Shown in pieces: positions 47,508 through 56,639 of a DNA stretch of 64,000 nucleotides. Under the pieces are notes generated by a model. The model saw nothing but the letters and a program-made list of their open reading frames with translations. It did no database searches and had not been told where the DNA came from. Every line of letters starts with the position of its first letter. Position 1 is the stretch's first letter. Source of the DNA: Bradyrhizobium sp. MOS003 (GTDB lineage: Bacteria > Pseudomonadota > Alphaproteobacteria > Rhizobiales > Xanthobacteraceae); NCBI RefSeq assembly GCF_003020125.1, contig NZ_PYFW01000001.1:2046001-2110000 (forward strand). The letters are read 5' to 3'. The position numbers and the translations under genes are program-made.

Positions 47508-48359
47508 ATGCGATCTGTCGTTGTGACCGGTGCGTCCACCGGCATCGGCTGGGCTACTGCAAAACTCCTGATAGGGCGCGGCTATCGCGTCTTCGGCAGC
47601 GTTCGCAAGCAGGCCGATGCCGAGCGGCTCAAGGCCGAGTTCGGCGCCGATTTCACGCCATTGCTGTTCGACGTCACCGACGAGGCCGCGGTCCTCGCGG
47701 CTGCACGGGACGTGCGTGAGGCGCTGAATGGCGAGACGCTGGCGGGCCTCGTCAACAATGCGGGCGTCGCGGTCGCGGGTCCCGTGCTCGAATTGTCCGC
47801 GGATGATTTCCGTCGCCAGATGGACATCAACGTCATGGGCCCCGTCATCGCGACGCAGGCATTCGGGCCGCTGCTCGGTGCCGACCCGTCGCTAAAGGGG
47901 CCGAAGGGGCGGATCGTGATGATCAGCTCGGTCGCTGGCAAGAACGGCAATCCGCTGTCGGCGCCCTACTGCACCTCCAAGCACGCCATCGAAGGCCTAT
48001 CCGAGAGCCTGCGCCGCGAATTGATGCTGTTCGGCATCGACGTCATCATCGTCGCCCCCGGCGCGGTGAAGACGCCGATCTGGAGCAAGGCCGAACAGAT
48101 CGATCTCTCCGTCTACCAGACCTCGCCCTATCTGCCGGCGCTGAACAAGGTCATGGCCTTCATGATGGACCTCGGGGCGAAGGGCCTGCCGGCCGAGCGG
48201 ATCGCCGAGATCGTGTTCGAGGCGCTGACGGCCGCAAGCCCCAAGGTGCGCTACCAGATCACGCCGGACCCGCTGCGGCATCTGATCGGTGCCGTGCTGC
48301 CGAAACGGACGGTCGATCGCATCATCGCCAAGCGGCTGGGATTCCTGCCGCGGGGGTGA
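47508..48359 (+). CDS. Short-chain dehydrogenase/reductase
   Basis: A 283-residue classical SDR. Cofactor motif VVTGASTGIGWATAKLL, NNAGVAVAG, catalytic Ser in VMISSVAGKNG and YCTSKHAIEGLSESLRREL with the Tyr-Lys pair; AYC replaces the more usual spacing but Tyr and Lys are present. The substrate is unknown. The ATG at 47508 has a purine-rich GGGGGGAAG upstream. Confidence 0.88.
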   Translation: MRSVVVTGASTGIGWATAKLLIGRGYRVFGSVRKQADAERLKAEFGADFTPLLFDVTDEAAVLAAARDVREALNGETLAGLVNNAGVAVAGPVLELSADDFRRQMDINVMGPVIATQAFGPLLGADPSLKGPKGRIVMISSVAGKNGNPLSAPYCTSKHAIEGLSESLRRELMLFGIDVIIVAPGAVKTPIWSKAEQIDLSVYQTSPYLPALNKVMAFMMDLGAKGLPAERIAEIVFEALTAASPKVRYQITPDPLRHLIGAVLPKRTVDRIIAKRLGFLPRG

Positions 48360-48603
48360 CCGGCGTTCAGCTCGTCCCGGGCGGTCCTGCGATGCTGCCT
48401 GCCTGCGGCCCATCGCCGCCCGCGAAGTTTAAGCGAAGGTCGGATCGCAGCGCGCATTGCCTGTCCTTGACCGTTCCGTTACAGTTTTATGACACGGTGC
48501 AGGCCTTCCGGCTGCGCCGGACGCCCTAGCCGCTCTTGTTTCACCCTTGGGCCGGCCAGACGGCTAGGTTTCATTGCGCCGGACCAGCTGTTGCGTGTCG
48601 TCG

Positions 48604-50316
48604 ATGGCGTCCGCGCCCAATCCAGGTCCTTCTGCCGCCACCGCCATGCTGGCGAGCGTCGCCGCGCTCGGTATCTGGCGGCTGCTCGCGGTTGCCGCGC
48701 CGCATCTGGCCGCTCTCGCGCTGATGTACGAGACCGAGACCGATTTCGGCTCGCGCCTCTCCTTCGCGCTGGCCTGGGGCATCCTGAATTTCTTCTGGAT
48801 CACGCTGCTGCGCCGGCCGGCGCTGTCAGGCGCGCTGTCGCTGACCCTGGTCGTGGTGCTGGTGCTGCTGTCGCGGCTCAAGCACGACGTCGTCCAGATG
48901 ACGGTCAACTTCATCGACCTGATGATGATCGACCGCGACACCGTCGCGTTCCTGTTCACGATCTTCCCGAATTTGCGCTGGTCGGTGATCCTGGCGGGCC
49001 TCGTCACGCTGCCGCTGATGTATGCGCTGTGGTGGCTCGATCCGTTCCGCATCCGCCGCCTGCCGGCGCTCGCCTGCAAGCTGGCCTGCCTCGCCGCGCT
49101 GGTCGGCTATTCGCTGTATCATCCGGACGAAGCCTGGCGCGGCTATTACGACGACGGCTATCTGTCGAAGTTCTTCCGCTCCGGCGTCAGCTCGGTCTCG
49201 GACTTCGTGCAATACGGCTTCATGGAATCGGCCGCTGCGACCAACGAACGGCTCAACGTGCCGCTGGTCGATTCCTGCCATCCCGCCGGACGCCGGCCGA
49301 ACATCATCATGATCCATGATGAATCGAGCTTCGACATCCGCGTCGCCCAGGGCATCAAGGTGCCGCAGGGCTATGGCAGCCATTTCAAATCCTGGGACGG
49401 CAGGCAGCGCACCTTCCTGGCCGAGAGCAATGGCGGGCCGAGCTGGTTCACCGAATACAACGTGCTCGCAGGCCTCTCCTCGCGCTCGTTCGGCCGCTTC
49501 GCCTATTTCGTGACGCGCATCGCCTCGAACCGCGTCGAGCGCGGGCTGCCGCTGGCGCTGCGCCGTTGCGGCTACGACACGATGTCGCTGTATCCTGCCA
49601 ATGGCGGCTTCATGGCCGCCCGCAGCTTCCAGATGACGACGGGCATCGAACGCTTTTTCGACTCCAAGGATCTCCACGCCAAGGACGTCGAGCCCGACGG
49701 CTTCTTCTATGACAAGGCGCTCCAGCTGATGGGTCAGCAGCCGCCCAACAAGCCGCTGTTCACATTCATCTATCTCGGCGCCAATCATTTCCCCTGGGAG
49801 ACGCGCTTCCGTCCCGACCTGCTGCCGAACTGGCGCGCGCCGGGCAACGTTGCGTCGATCGACGAATATCTGCGTCGTCAGGCGATGAGCGCCGAGCAGT
49901 ACAAGGCGTTCGTCGCCGGTCTGAAAAAGAACTTTCCGGGCGAGCCCTTCCTGATCGTGCGCTACGGCGATCATCAGCCTGAGTTTGCGCCTGCGATCCT
50001 CGAGCCCGGGCTCGACGAGGGCGCCATCGGCAAGAAGCTCGACGCCTACGATCCGCGCCTCTACGCGACCTATTATGCAATCGACGCCGTCAATTTCGAG
50101 CCGGTCAGAAGCGAGGCCGTGATGGACACGATCGATGGCCCCTATCTGCCGCTGGTGATCCAGGAAGCCGCCGGCATCCCGCTCGACCCGTCCTTTGCCG
50201 AGCAGAAGGAGATCATGCTCCGCTGCAAGGGCATGTTCTACAGTTGCAAGGACGGCGCCGAAGCGCGGCGGCTGAACAGGCTGCTGATCGAGGCAGGAAT
50301 GATCCGGGGGCTGTAG
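48604..50316 (+). CDS. LTA-synthase-like membrane sulfatase/phosphoglycerol transferase
   Basis: A 570-residue protein with about five N-terminal helices (to residue 165) and a large periplasmic alkaline-phosphatase-fold domain. NIIMIHDESSFDI carries the metal-binding acid, AESNGGPSWFTEYNVLAGLSS should hold the Ser/Thr nucleophile, and RYGDHQPEF is the second metal site. Gram-negative relatives transfer phosphoglycerol or phosphoethanolamine to glucans or lipids. Lipoteichoic acid is not expected here. The ATG at 48604 is chosen though its ribosome site is weak; the 240 bases before it contain no clear feature. Confidence 0.8.
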   Translation: MASAPNPGPSAATAMLASVAALGIWRLLAVAAPHLAALALMYETETDFGSRLSFALAWGILNFFWITLLRRPALSGALSLTLVVVLVLLSRLKHDVVQMTVNFIDLMMIDRDTVAFLFTIFPNLRWSVILAGLVTLPLMYALWWLDPFRIRRLPALACKLACLAALVGYSLYHPDEAWRGYYDDGYLSKFFRSGVSSVSDFVQYGFMESAAATNERLNVPLVDSCHPAGRRPNIIMIHDESSFDIRVAQGIKVPQGYGSHFKSWDGRQRTFLAESNGGPSWFTEYNVLAGLSSRSFGRFAYFVTRIASNRVERGLPLALRRCGYDTMSLYPANGGFMAARSFQMTTGIERFFDSKDLHAKDVEPDGFFYDKALQLMGQQPPNKPLFTFIYLGANHFPWETRFRPDLLPNWRAPGNVASIDEYLRRQAMSAEQYKAFVAGLKKNFPGEPFLIVRYGDHQPEFAPAILEPGLDEGAIGKKLDAYDPRLYATYYAIDAVNFEPVRSEAVMDTIDGPYLPLVIQEAAGIPLDPSFAEQKEIMLRCKGMFYSCKDGAEARRLNRLLIEAGMIRGL

Positions 50317-50357
50317 GGCCGTGATTGCTGCATCTCTCACAAGCGTCCAGAGACCGT

Positions 50358-50391
50358 GGCACGGCGCTTGCGCGCCTTTGCCCACCCTACG
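50358..50391. repeat. Half-copy of the degP-serB repeat
   Basis: GGCACGGCGC followed by CGCCTTTGCCCACCCTAC matches the right part of the 39284-39380 element (GGCACGGCGCAAGGGCGCCTTTGCCCACCCTACGG) apart from a short central difference. It lies between convergent genes. Confidence 0.75.
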
Positions 50392-50401
50392 AAGTTCGCG
50401 C

Positions 50402-51961
50402 CTATTGCCCGCCCACCTTCTCCCACAACCACTTCGCCACCGCATCCGGCGACGAGTTCGCGTCATTGCCGCTGGCCCGTAAGTTCGCTTCGCGCATGGT
50501 GGCGATGTCGATCTTGCCGAGCAGCGGTTGCAGCGTCGCCTTAAGCTTCTCGTCGCCGGCACGTTTCGGCGCCAGCAGCAGGATGGCATCGTAGGGCGGG
50601 ATCGCGTGGCTGGGATCGTCCAGCGAGATCAGATCGTATTTCGCGATCAGCCCGTCGCTGGTGTAGCCGGCGATGACGTCGACCTCGCCGCTGGCGACCG
50701 CCGCATACATGAAGTCGGGCTGCATCTGGCGCTGCGCCTTGAACGAAAGGCCGTAGGCCTTTTGCAGCGCCGCCCATTCCGGCCGCGAGAAGAACTCGTA
50801 GTCGCCGGCAATCGACAGTGTCGATGCGTGCGCGGCGAGATCGGCGATGGTGCGGATGCCAAGGGCTTCGGCGCGCTTCTTCGGGATCACCAGCGTATAG
50901 GCATTCTCGAAACCGAGCTCGCCGAGCAGGGTGATGTTGTCCTTTGCCAGGCTTGCCTTCAAATCCGCCAACAGCTCTGTGCGCGGCTTGATATCGGTGC
51001 GGTGAAGCTGGTTGGCCCAGAGCGTGCCGGAATAGTCGATGTAGAGATCGATGTCGCCGGCCTTCAACGCTCCGAAGATCACGCTGGAGCCGAGGCCCGA
51101 TCGTGCGCTGGCGGGCAGACCGGCGGCCTGCAGACGGTCCCTGAGCAGGGCCGACAGCACATATTGCTCGGCGAAGGTCTTGGCGCCGACAACATAGCCC
51201 TGCGACGAGCGCCCCATCGTGGGCACCAGCGTGGCGGCGACCAGCGCCGCGATGCCGGCCGCGCCGAGGCCGGTGCGCAAACGGCTGCGGCGTCGCAGGC
51301 CGCTCTCGATCAGGCCGAGCAGCTGATCGACCGCGAGCGCGAGCAGGGCCGAGGCAAAGCAGCCGAACAGCACGAACACCCAGTTCTGGGTTTGAAGCCC
51401 GGCAAAGATGTAATTGCCGAGGCTGGTCTGCCCGATCGGCGTCGACAGCGTCGCGGTACCGATCACCCACACCGCGGCGGTTCGGATGCCCGCCATCATC
51501 ACCGGCAACGCCAGCGGCAGTTCGACCGTGACCAGCGACTGCCGCGCCGTCATGCCGACACCCTTGGCAGCCTCGATTAGAGCGGGGTCGATGCCGTTGA
51601 GCCCGGTGATGCCGTTGCGTAGCACCGGCAGCATCGAATAAAGCGCCAGCGCCAGCACCGCCGGCAGGAAGCCGAACGCCGAGAAGGATACGCCGAACCA
51701 GGCCAGCGTCACCGAGGCGACGAGCAGCAGCAGCGGGTAGAACAGCGCGAGCAGCGCCAGGCCCGGCACCGTCTGCACGATGCTGGCGAGTGCGAGCAGG
51801 ATGGCGCGGGGCGCCGGGCGGTTGCGCGTCAGGATCGCCAGCGGCAGGCTGACGGCGAGACCGAGCGCGAGCGCGGCGAGGCTCACCCGGACATGATTGC
51901 CGAGATAATCGGGCAGATGCGTCAAGGCTTCGCCCCAGCGCGGATCGGCGAGCAAGCTCAT
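50402..51961 (-). CDS. Osmoprotectant-type ABC transporter, permease-receptor fusion
   Basis: A 519-residue fusion. Residues 1-225 form an OpuC/ProW-like permease with about six helices (GVGMTARQSLVTVELPLALPVMMAGIRTA is the EAA loop). From about 245 a glycine-betaine/choline-type binding domain follows (VVGAKTFAEQYVLSALLRDRL, SSVIFGALKAGDIDLYIDYSGTLWA). The receptor is therefore tethered to the membrane. The ATG overlaps the stop of the ATPase gene upstream, giving a compact two-gene importer for a quaternary amine or similar compatible solute. Confidence 0.92.
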   Translation of the reverse strand: MSLLADPRWGEALTHLPDYLGNHVRVSLAALALGLAVSLPLAILTRNRPAPRAILLALASIVQTVPGLALLALFYPLLLLVASVTLAWFGVSFSAFGFLPAVLALALYSMLPVLRNGITGLNGIDPALIEAAKGVGMTARQSLVTVELPLALPVMMAGIRTAAVWVIGTATLSTPIGQTSLGNYIFAGLQTQNWVFVLFGCFASALLALAVDQLLGLIESGLRRRSRLRTGLGAAGIAALVAATLVPTMGRSSQGYVVGAKTFAEQYVLSALLRDRLQAAGLPASARSGLGSSVIFGALKAGDIDLYIDYSGTLWANQLHRTDIKPRTELLADLKASLAKDNITLLGELGFENAYTLVIPKKRAEALGIRTIADLAAHASTLSIAGDYEFFSRPEWAALQKAYGLSFKAQRQMQPDFMYAAVASGEVDVIAGYTSDGLIAKYDLISLDDPSHAIPPYDAILLLAPKRAGDEKLKATLQPLLGKIDIATMREANLRASGNDANSSPDAVAKWLWEKVGGQ

Positions 51962-52740
51962 GCCGCACCGCTTTGTGGCAGCAGCGCGTTCAGCCGCTCG
52001 ACCTGGCGCCGCGGCGTGCGCAGCAGCTCCAGCACGTAGGCGTCGCGGCTGTTCGACAGCTCGGCGGGTGTGCCCTGCGCAAGCAGCTGTCCGCTGCGCA
52101 TCACCGCGATGCGGTCGGCGAGCAGGATCGCCTCCGTCATGTCATGGGTGATCATCACGGTGGTCAGGCCGAGCTTGCGATGCAGCGAACGATAATCGTC
52201 GCCGAGCGCATCGCGGGTGAGGGGATCGAGCGCGCCGAACGGCTCGTCCATCAGCACGATGCGCGGCCTGGCCGCCAGCGCCCGCGCCACGCCGACGCGC
52301 TGGCGCTGGCCGCCGGAGAGCGCTTCCGGCAGACGGTCGCGATGGGCATCACGGTCGAGCTGCACGAGCTCCAGCAGCTCGTCGACACGCGCTGAGATAT
52401 CCGCCGCCGGCCGGCCGAGCAGTTTCGGCGTGATCCCGATATTGTCAGCCACGCTCAGATGCGGAAACAGTCCGCCGCTCTGGAACACGTAGCCGATCCG
52501 CCGCCGCAGCGCGACCGGATCGACGTTTTGCACGTCCTCGCCCTCGACCGTGATGGTGCCGCTGTCGGCCTCGATCAGCCGGTTGGCGAGCCGCAGAAGT
52601 GTGGTCTTGCCGGAGCCCGAGCCGCCGACGATCGCCAGAAATTGGCCCTCGGCGATGTCGAGCGAGACCTCGTCCACGGCCTTGAGCGCACCGAAGCTCT
52701 TGGTGATTTGGGCATAGCCGATCATCGGCCTGGACGGCAT
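51958..52740 (-). CDS. Osmoprotectant-type ABC transporter ATPase
   Basis: A 260-residue ATPase. Walker A GGSGSGKTTLLRL, signature LSGGQRQRVGVARALA, Walker B RIVLMDEPFGALD, and H-loop THDMTEAILLADR are intact. It powers the fusion protein encoded next. Starts at 52740 and 52725 are both possible; the latter has a better AGG spacing. No CBS domains are present, unlike ProV. Confidence 0.92.
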   Translation of the reverse strand: MPSRPMIGYAQITKSFGALKAVDEVSLDIAEGQFLAIVGGSGSGKTTLLRLANRLIEADSGTITVEGEDVQNVDPVALRRRIGYVFQSGGLFPHLSVADNIGITPKLLGRPAADISARVDELLELVQLDRDAHRDRLPEALSGGQRQRVGVARALAARPRIVLMDEPFGALDPLTRDALGDDYRSLHRKLGLTTVMITHDMTEAILLADRIAVMRSGQLLAQGTPAELSNSRDAYVLELLRTPRRQVERLNALLPQSGAA

Positions 52741-52872
52741 CGGGCGGGGCTCACTTCGCTGACCCGCCCTGGAGGGAGGGAATGAGAAGGCCCATGCGTA
52801 GCACGCTTGGCGCCTTGATTGAACTTGGCCGCGCGAGCGGCTATGGCATCGGGCCAGGTTCGGAGGGAACAT

Positions 52873-53691
52873 ATGTCAACGCCAACGGCAGTGGCGCTGG
52901 AAGATGCCAAGGTCGCGTTCCGGCTCGGGGACGGGCGGGTCTATACGGCGGTGGAGAAGGCCCATCTCACTGTTGCCCAAGGCGAGTTCGTCGCCATTGT
53001 CGGGCCCACCGGCTGCGGGAAATCCACGCTGCTCAATGTCGCGGCCGGGCTGCTGAAGCCAGCTGCCGGCAACGTCAGGATATTCGACCGGCCGCTCGCC
53101 GGGCTGAACCGGGATGCCGGCTATCTGTTCCAGGCCGATGCGCTGTTCCCGTGGAAGACGGCGCTCGACAATGTCGCGATCGGGCTCGAGGTCCAGGGCA
53201 CGCCGCGCAGTGAGGCGCTGCCGCGGGCGCAGCAATGGCTGACCTCCGTCGGCCTCGGCGCCTTTGCGGGCCGCTATCCGCACATGCTTTCCGGCGGCCA
53301 GCGCAAACGCGTGGCACTGGCGCAGGTGCTGATCCGCGACCCCAAGATTCTCCTGATGGACGAGCCGTTCGGGCCGCTGGATGCGCAGACGCGGCAGGTG
53401 ATGGGCAATCTGCTGCTCGACCTCTGGAGCGCCGACCGCAAGGCGGTGCTGTTCGTGACACATGATCTCGAGGAGGCGATCGCGCTCGCCGACCGCGTCG
53501 TGATCATGTCGGCCGGTCCGTCCTCGCGCATCATCGGCGACTGGCGGGTGGGCCTGCCGCGCCCGCGCGACATCTTCGAGGTGCGGCTGGACAAGGAGTT
53601 CCACGCGCTCCACCGCGAGATCTGGAGCGTGCTCAAGGACGAGGTGATGAAGGGCTACGCGCAATCCACCCAAGCGGCAGAGGCGGTCTGA
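52873..53691 (+). CDS. NitT/TauT-family ABC transporter ATPase
   Basis: A 272-residue ATPase. Walker A VGPTGCGKSTLLNV, signature MLSGGQRKRVALAQVL, Walker B ILLMDEPFGPLDAQ, H-loop THDLEEAIALADR. It belongs to the nitrate/sulfonate/taurine class. GGAGGG precedes the ATG, and the stop overlaps the start of the permease (TGATG). It is divergent from the osmoprotectant ATPase, so the 130-base gap carries two promoters. Confidence 0.93.
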   Translation: MSTPTAVALEDAKVAFRLGDGRVYTAVEKAHLTVAQGEFVAIVGPTGCGKSTLLNVAAGLLKPAAGNVRIFDRPLAGLNRDAGYLFQADALFPWKTALDNVAIGLEVQGTPRSEALPRAQQWLTSVGLGAFAGRYPHMLSGGQRKRVALAQVLIRDPKILLMDEPFGPLDAQTRQVMGNLLLDLWSADRKAVLFVTHDLEEAIALADRVVIMSAGPSSRIIGDWRVGLPRPRDIFEVRLDKEFHALHREIWSVLKDEVMKGYAQSTQAAEAV

Positions 53692-54476
53692 TGTCGCGTC
53701 CGACACTGTTCGCGCTGCAAGTCCTGGTCGCAGTTGTCGGCATCGTGCTGTGGCAGGTGCTGTCGACCGTCCCCGTGTTCGGCAAGATCCTGCTGCCGCC
53801 GTTCTTCTTCTCCAATCCGCTCGACGTCTTCAGCCAGATCGTGAAATGGTTCTCGTCCGGCGTGATCTGGAAACATCTCGGCATCACGCTGACGGAGTCG
53901 CTCCTGGCCTTCGTGATCGGATCGGCCGGTGGTGTGCTGGTCGGCTTCTGGTTCGCGCGCCAGCCGCTGGTCGCCGCCGTGTTCGACCCCTACGTCAAGA
54001 TGGTGAATGCGCTGCCCCGGGTGGTGCTGGCGCCGATCTTCGCGCTGTGGCTGGGGCTCGGCATCTGGTCCAAGGTCGCACTCGGCGTGACACTGGTGTT
54101 CTTCATCGTGTTCTTCAACGTCTATCAGGGCGTCAAGGAGGTCAGCCGCACGGTGCTCGACAATGGCCGCATGCTCGGCATGAGCGAGCGGCAGCTGATG
54201 CGGCACGTCTATTGGCCCTCGGCACTGTCCTGGATGTTCTCCTCGCTGCACACCTCGGTCGGCTTTGCCGTGGTCGGCGCGGTCGTCGGCGAATATCTGG
54301 GATCGGCCGCGGGCCTCGGCTATCTCATCCAGCAGGCCGAGGGCGTATTCGATGTCGCCGGCGTATTCGCCGGCATGTTCGTGCTGTCGGCGTTCGTCAT
54401 CCTGATCGACTTCGGGGTGACCCTGGTCGAGCGGAGGCTGTTGGTGTGGCGGCCGACCGTGGACGGGCGCGGCTAG
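53691..54476 (+). CDS. NitT/TauT-family ABC transporter permease
   Basis: A 261-residue permease with six helices. The EAA loop region is TVLDNGRMLGMSERQLMRHVYWPSALSWM, and the segment NALPRVVLAPIFALWLGLGIWSKV is typical of SsuC/TauC-like proteins. It partners the preceding ATPase. The binding protein is not adjacent; a good candidate lies at 58.6 kb. Confidence 0.92.
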   Translation: MSRPTLFALQVLVAVVGIVLWQVLSTVPVFGKILLPPFFFSNPLDVFSQIVKWFSSGVIWKHLGITLTESLLAFVIGSAGGVLVGFWFARQPLVAAVFDPYVKMVNALPRVVLAPIFALWLGLGIWSKVALGVTLVFFIVFFNVYQGVKEVSRTVLDNGRMLGMSERQLMRHVYWPSALSWMFSSLHTSVGFAVVGAVVGEYLGSAAGLGYLIQQAEGVFDVAGVFAGMFVLSAFVILIDFGVTLVERRLLVWRPTVDGRG

Positions 54477-54514
54477 GCTCGATCGCCAGCTGACATTTAT
54501 GTGATTGGCCGGCC

Positions 54515-54539
54515 GGAATAGAACGCGCGCCCACGCGTC
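54515..54539 (+). promoter_or_regulatory. ECF-sigma-like promoter before the DUF305 cassette
   Basis: GGAAT (54515-54519) and CGTC (54536-54539) are 16 bases apart, the layout of many alphaproteobacterial ECF promoters. It stands about 35 bases before the DUF305 start, and the cassette encodes an ECF sigma factor. Its use is inferred. Confidence 0.5.
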
Positions 54540-54544
54540 ATACC

Positions 54545-54566
54545 CCCATGCAACCACCTGCATGGG
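54545..54566. promoter_or_regulatory. Palindrome upstream of the DUF305 gene
   Basis: CCCATGCA and TGCATGGG are exact 8-base arms around ACCACC. The site sits between the ECF-like promoter and the ribosome site, where it could be an operator or an mRNA hairpin. Confidence 0.55.
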
Positions 54567-54574
54567 AGTTCAGG

Positions 54575-55108
54575 ATGCACCAGTTACAGTTTCGCCGCGT
54601 CGTTGCGGCGCTCGCGGGCAGATGCCGATGGCCGAGGCCCAGCCTCGGCACGGCGCTCATCGGCGCCCGCATTCTCATAGCATTCGCACTGCCCTCGCTC
54701 GTGCTCGCGCACGAAGACCATCCGGTCGCCCCATCGGTTGCGCACAGCGCGGATGAGCGTGCGTTCCTGGAAGAGAATGACGCGGCGATGACCAGGATGA
54801 TGAACGACATGGCGGCCAAGCCGACCGGCGATATCGATCGCGACTTCGTTGCGATGATGAAGCCGCATCATCAGGGCGCGATCGACATGGCGGTCATCGA
54901 ACTGCGTTACGGCAAGAACGAACAGCTACGGCGCATCGCCCAGGAAATCATCGTCGATCAGATGCAGGAGATCGCGGCGATGAAGCTCGCCATCGGCGAG
55001 CCTGCATCGGACACGACGCCGGCCCCGACGCAGCCGCCATCGGTTTCCACCGCAAACGTTCATCATCAGGGCATGAAGATGGACATGTCCGCCGGAATGA
55101 AGAAGTAG
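54575..55108 (+). CDS. DUF305 domain-containing periplasmic protein
   Basis: About 177 residues: signal anchor (ARILIAFALPSLVLAH), then a DUF305 ferritin-like helix bundle with MMKPHHQGAIDMAVIELRYG and IIVDQMQEIAAMK. The C-terminus is rich in Met and His (HHQGMKMDMSAGMKK), a usual copper-binding composition. DUF305 proteins are often found in copper or metal-stress loci. The ATG at 54575 has GGGAG upstream; a start at 54548 would run through the palindrome. It is the first gene of a four-gene cassette. Confidence 0.85.
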   Translation: MHQLQFRRVVAALAGRCRWPRPSLGTALIGARILIAFALPSLVLAHEDHPVAPSVAHSADERAFLEENDAAMTRMMNDMAAKPTGDIDRDFVAMMKPHHQGAIDMAVIELRYGKNEQLRRIAQEIIVDQMQEIAAMKLAIGEPASDTTPAPTQPPSVSTANVHHQGMKMDMSAGMKK

Positions 55109-55117
55109 GAGTCATCG

Positions 55118-56599
55118 ATGAAGACGTCGCAAGGCAACCTCATGAAGAGCATTTTCCTGGCAGCCACGATGCTCGCCACCGGCTCGGCCGCATGGGCAGG
55201 GCAGGCGCCGGGCGCGCTCTCCGCCCCCGATATTCCGATCAGCCATCACGATCGCGTCTATGCGGCCGAGCAGTTCTCGAACACGGTCTCGGTGACAGAT
55301 CCGGTCGACAACAAGCTGCTTGGTGTGATCCGCCTGGGCGATCCGCAGCCCGGCAATTTCAGTCCGCTTTACAAGGGCCAGGTTCTCGTGCACGGCATGG
55401 GTTTCTCTCCCGATCACAAGACGCTTGCCGTGGTGTCGATCGGCTCGAATTCGGTGACCTTCATCGACACCGCGACCAACGCGGTCAAGCACACGACTTA
55501 TGTTGGGCGGTCGCCGCACGAGGCGTTCTACACCCCCGATGGCCAGGAGGTGTGGGTCACCGTCCGCGGCGAAAACTACATCTCCGTGATCGATGCCAAG
55601 AACCTGAAGGAGAAGGCCCGTATCACGACTCCCAACGGGCCGGGGATGCAGATCTTTTCGCCCGACGGCAAGTACGGCTACATCTGCTCGTCGTTCAATC
55701 CCGAGACCGATGTTGTTTCTGTCGCCGAGCACAAGATCATCGCCAAAGTGAAGCAGGAGAGCCCGTTCTGCCCGAACATCGCGGCGACGCCCAATGGAAA
55801 CCAGGTCTGGTTCACGCTGAAGGATGTCGGCCGGACCCAGGTGTTCAACGCGAAGCCGCCGTTCAACCTGATCAAGACGATCGACACCGGTCCTATAACC
55901 AATCACGTCAACTTCGCGCACACGGCCAAGGGCACATTCGCCTATGTCACCGTCGGTGGTCTGAACCTGGTGAAGGTTTTCCGCACGGACGATTTCTCGC
56001 AGGTCGCGACGATCCCGGTCGGTAATCTGCCCCATGGCGTCTGGCCGTCTGGCGATGGCACGCGCATTTATGTCGGCCTCGAGAACGCCGACGCCCTCGC
56101 AGCGATCGACACGGCGACCAACAGCGTGGTTGCGAATGTCCCGATCGGCCAGGCACCGCAGGCGATCGCCTACGTTCCGGGCGCGGCGCCCAATCCGGAC
56201 GACCGCCAGAATCTGCAGCCGTTGGGCGTAGCCGGCCAGGTCGCCCATCTTTCGATGGGCCCCAAGGACGGATCGAAGGACGGATCGAACGATGGCGCGG
56301 CGCCGACCAGCGTCTCGCTGTTCGACCAGGGCCTGATTCAGATCTTGCAGGCTTCGGTGACAGGACTTCAACCCAGGCAGAAATACGTGCTTGCGCTGGC
56401 GGATCGAGATGATGGAAGCGGCCCGTTGCAGCCGCTTGCGGTCTTCATGACGAATCCGGCCGGATCAGCTATCGTCAATGCGGCTGGTCCGATCCGCCAG
56501 ATCGTCGATCAGTCCGCGGCCTCCGGAAAGCGATATCTCGTGATTGCCTCCGGTGATGCGGCCGAGCCCCGCAGCGCGGTCCAGATCGAGACGCAATGA
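55118..56599 (+). CDS. YVTN-family beta-propeller protein
   Basis: A 493-residue secreted protein. A signal peptide (FLAATMLATGSAAWA) is followed by about seven beta-propeller repeats of the YVTN/lactonase-like class (VYAAEQFSNTVSVTDPVDN, VTFIDTATNAVKHTTYVG, RIYVGLENADALAAIDTATN). After a KDGSKDGSNDG linker near 388, a C-terminal domain of about 100 residues has no family I recognise. AGGAG lies six bases before the ATG. It is the second gene of the cassette and may be a periplasmic binding, electron-transfer or sensor protein. Confidence 0.87.
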   Translation: MKTSQGNLMKSIFLAATMLATGSAAWAGQAPGALSAPDIPISHHDRVYAAEQFSNTVSVTDPVDNKLLGVIRLGDPQPGNFSPLYKGQVLVHGMGFSPDHKTLAVVSIGSNSVTFIDTATNAVKHTTYVGRSPHEAFYTPDGQEVWVTVRGENYISVIDAKNLKEKARITTPNGPGMQIFSPDGKYGYICSSFNPETDVVSVAEHKIIAKVKQESPFCPNIAATPNGNQVWFTLKDVGRTQVFNAKPPFNLIKTIDTGPITNHVNFAHTAKGTFAYVTVGGLNLVKVFRTDDFSQVATIPVGNLPHGVWPSGDGTRIYVGLENADALAAIDTATNSVVANVPIGQAPQAIAYVPGAAPNPDDRQNLQPLGVAGQVAHLSMGPKDGSKDGSNDGAAPTSVSLFDQGLIQILQASVTGLQPRQKYVLALADRDDGSGPLQPLAVFMTNPAGSAIVNAAGPIRQIVDQSAASGKRYLVIASGDAAEPRSAVQIETQ

Positions 56600-56639
56600 C
56601 ACGCCATCGGGCGTCAACGAAAGGCAGGCGGAGCACTCC

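Noticed and set aside
48826..50589. A 587-codon minus-strand open frame
   Set aside because: It is antisense to the LTA-synthase-like gene, whose motifs are clear on the plus strand.
53655..54563. A minus-strand H/D/E-rich frame over the NitT/TauT permease
   Set aside because: It is antisense to the permease, and its composition is typical of a reverse-complement hydrophobic gene.
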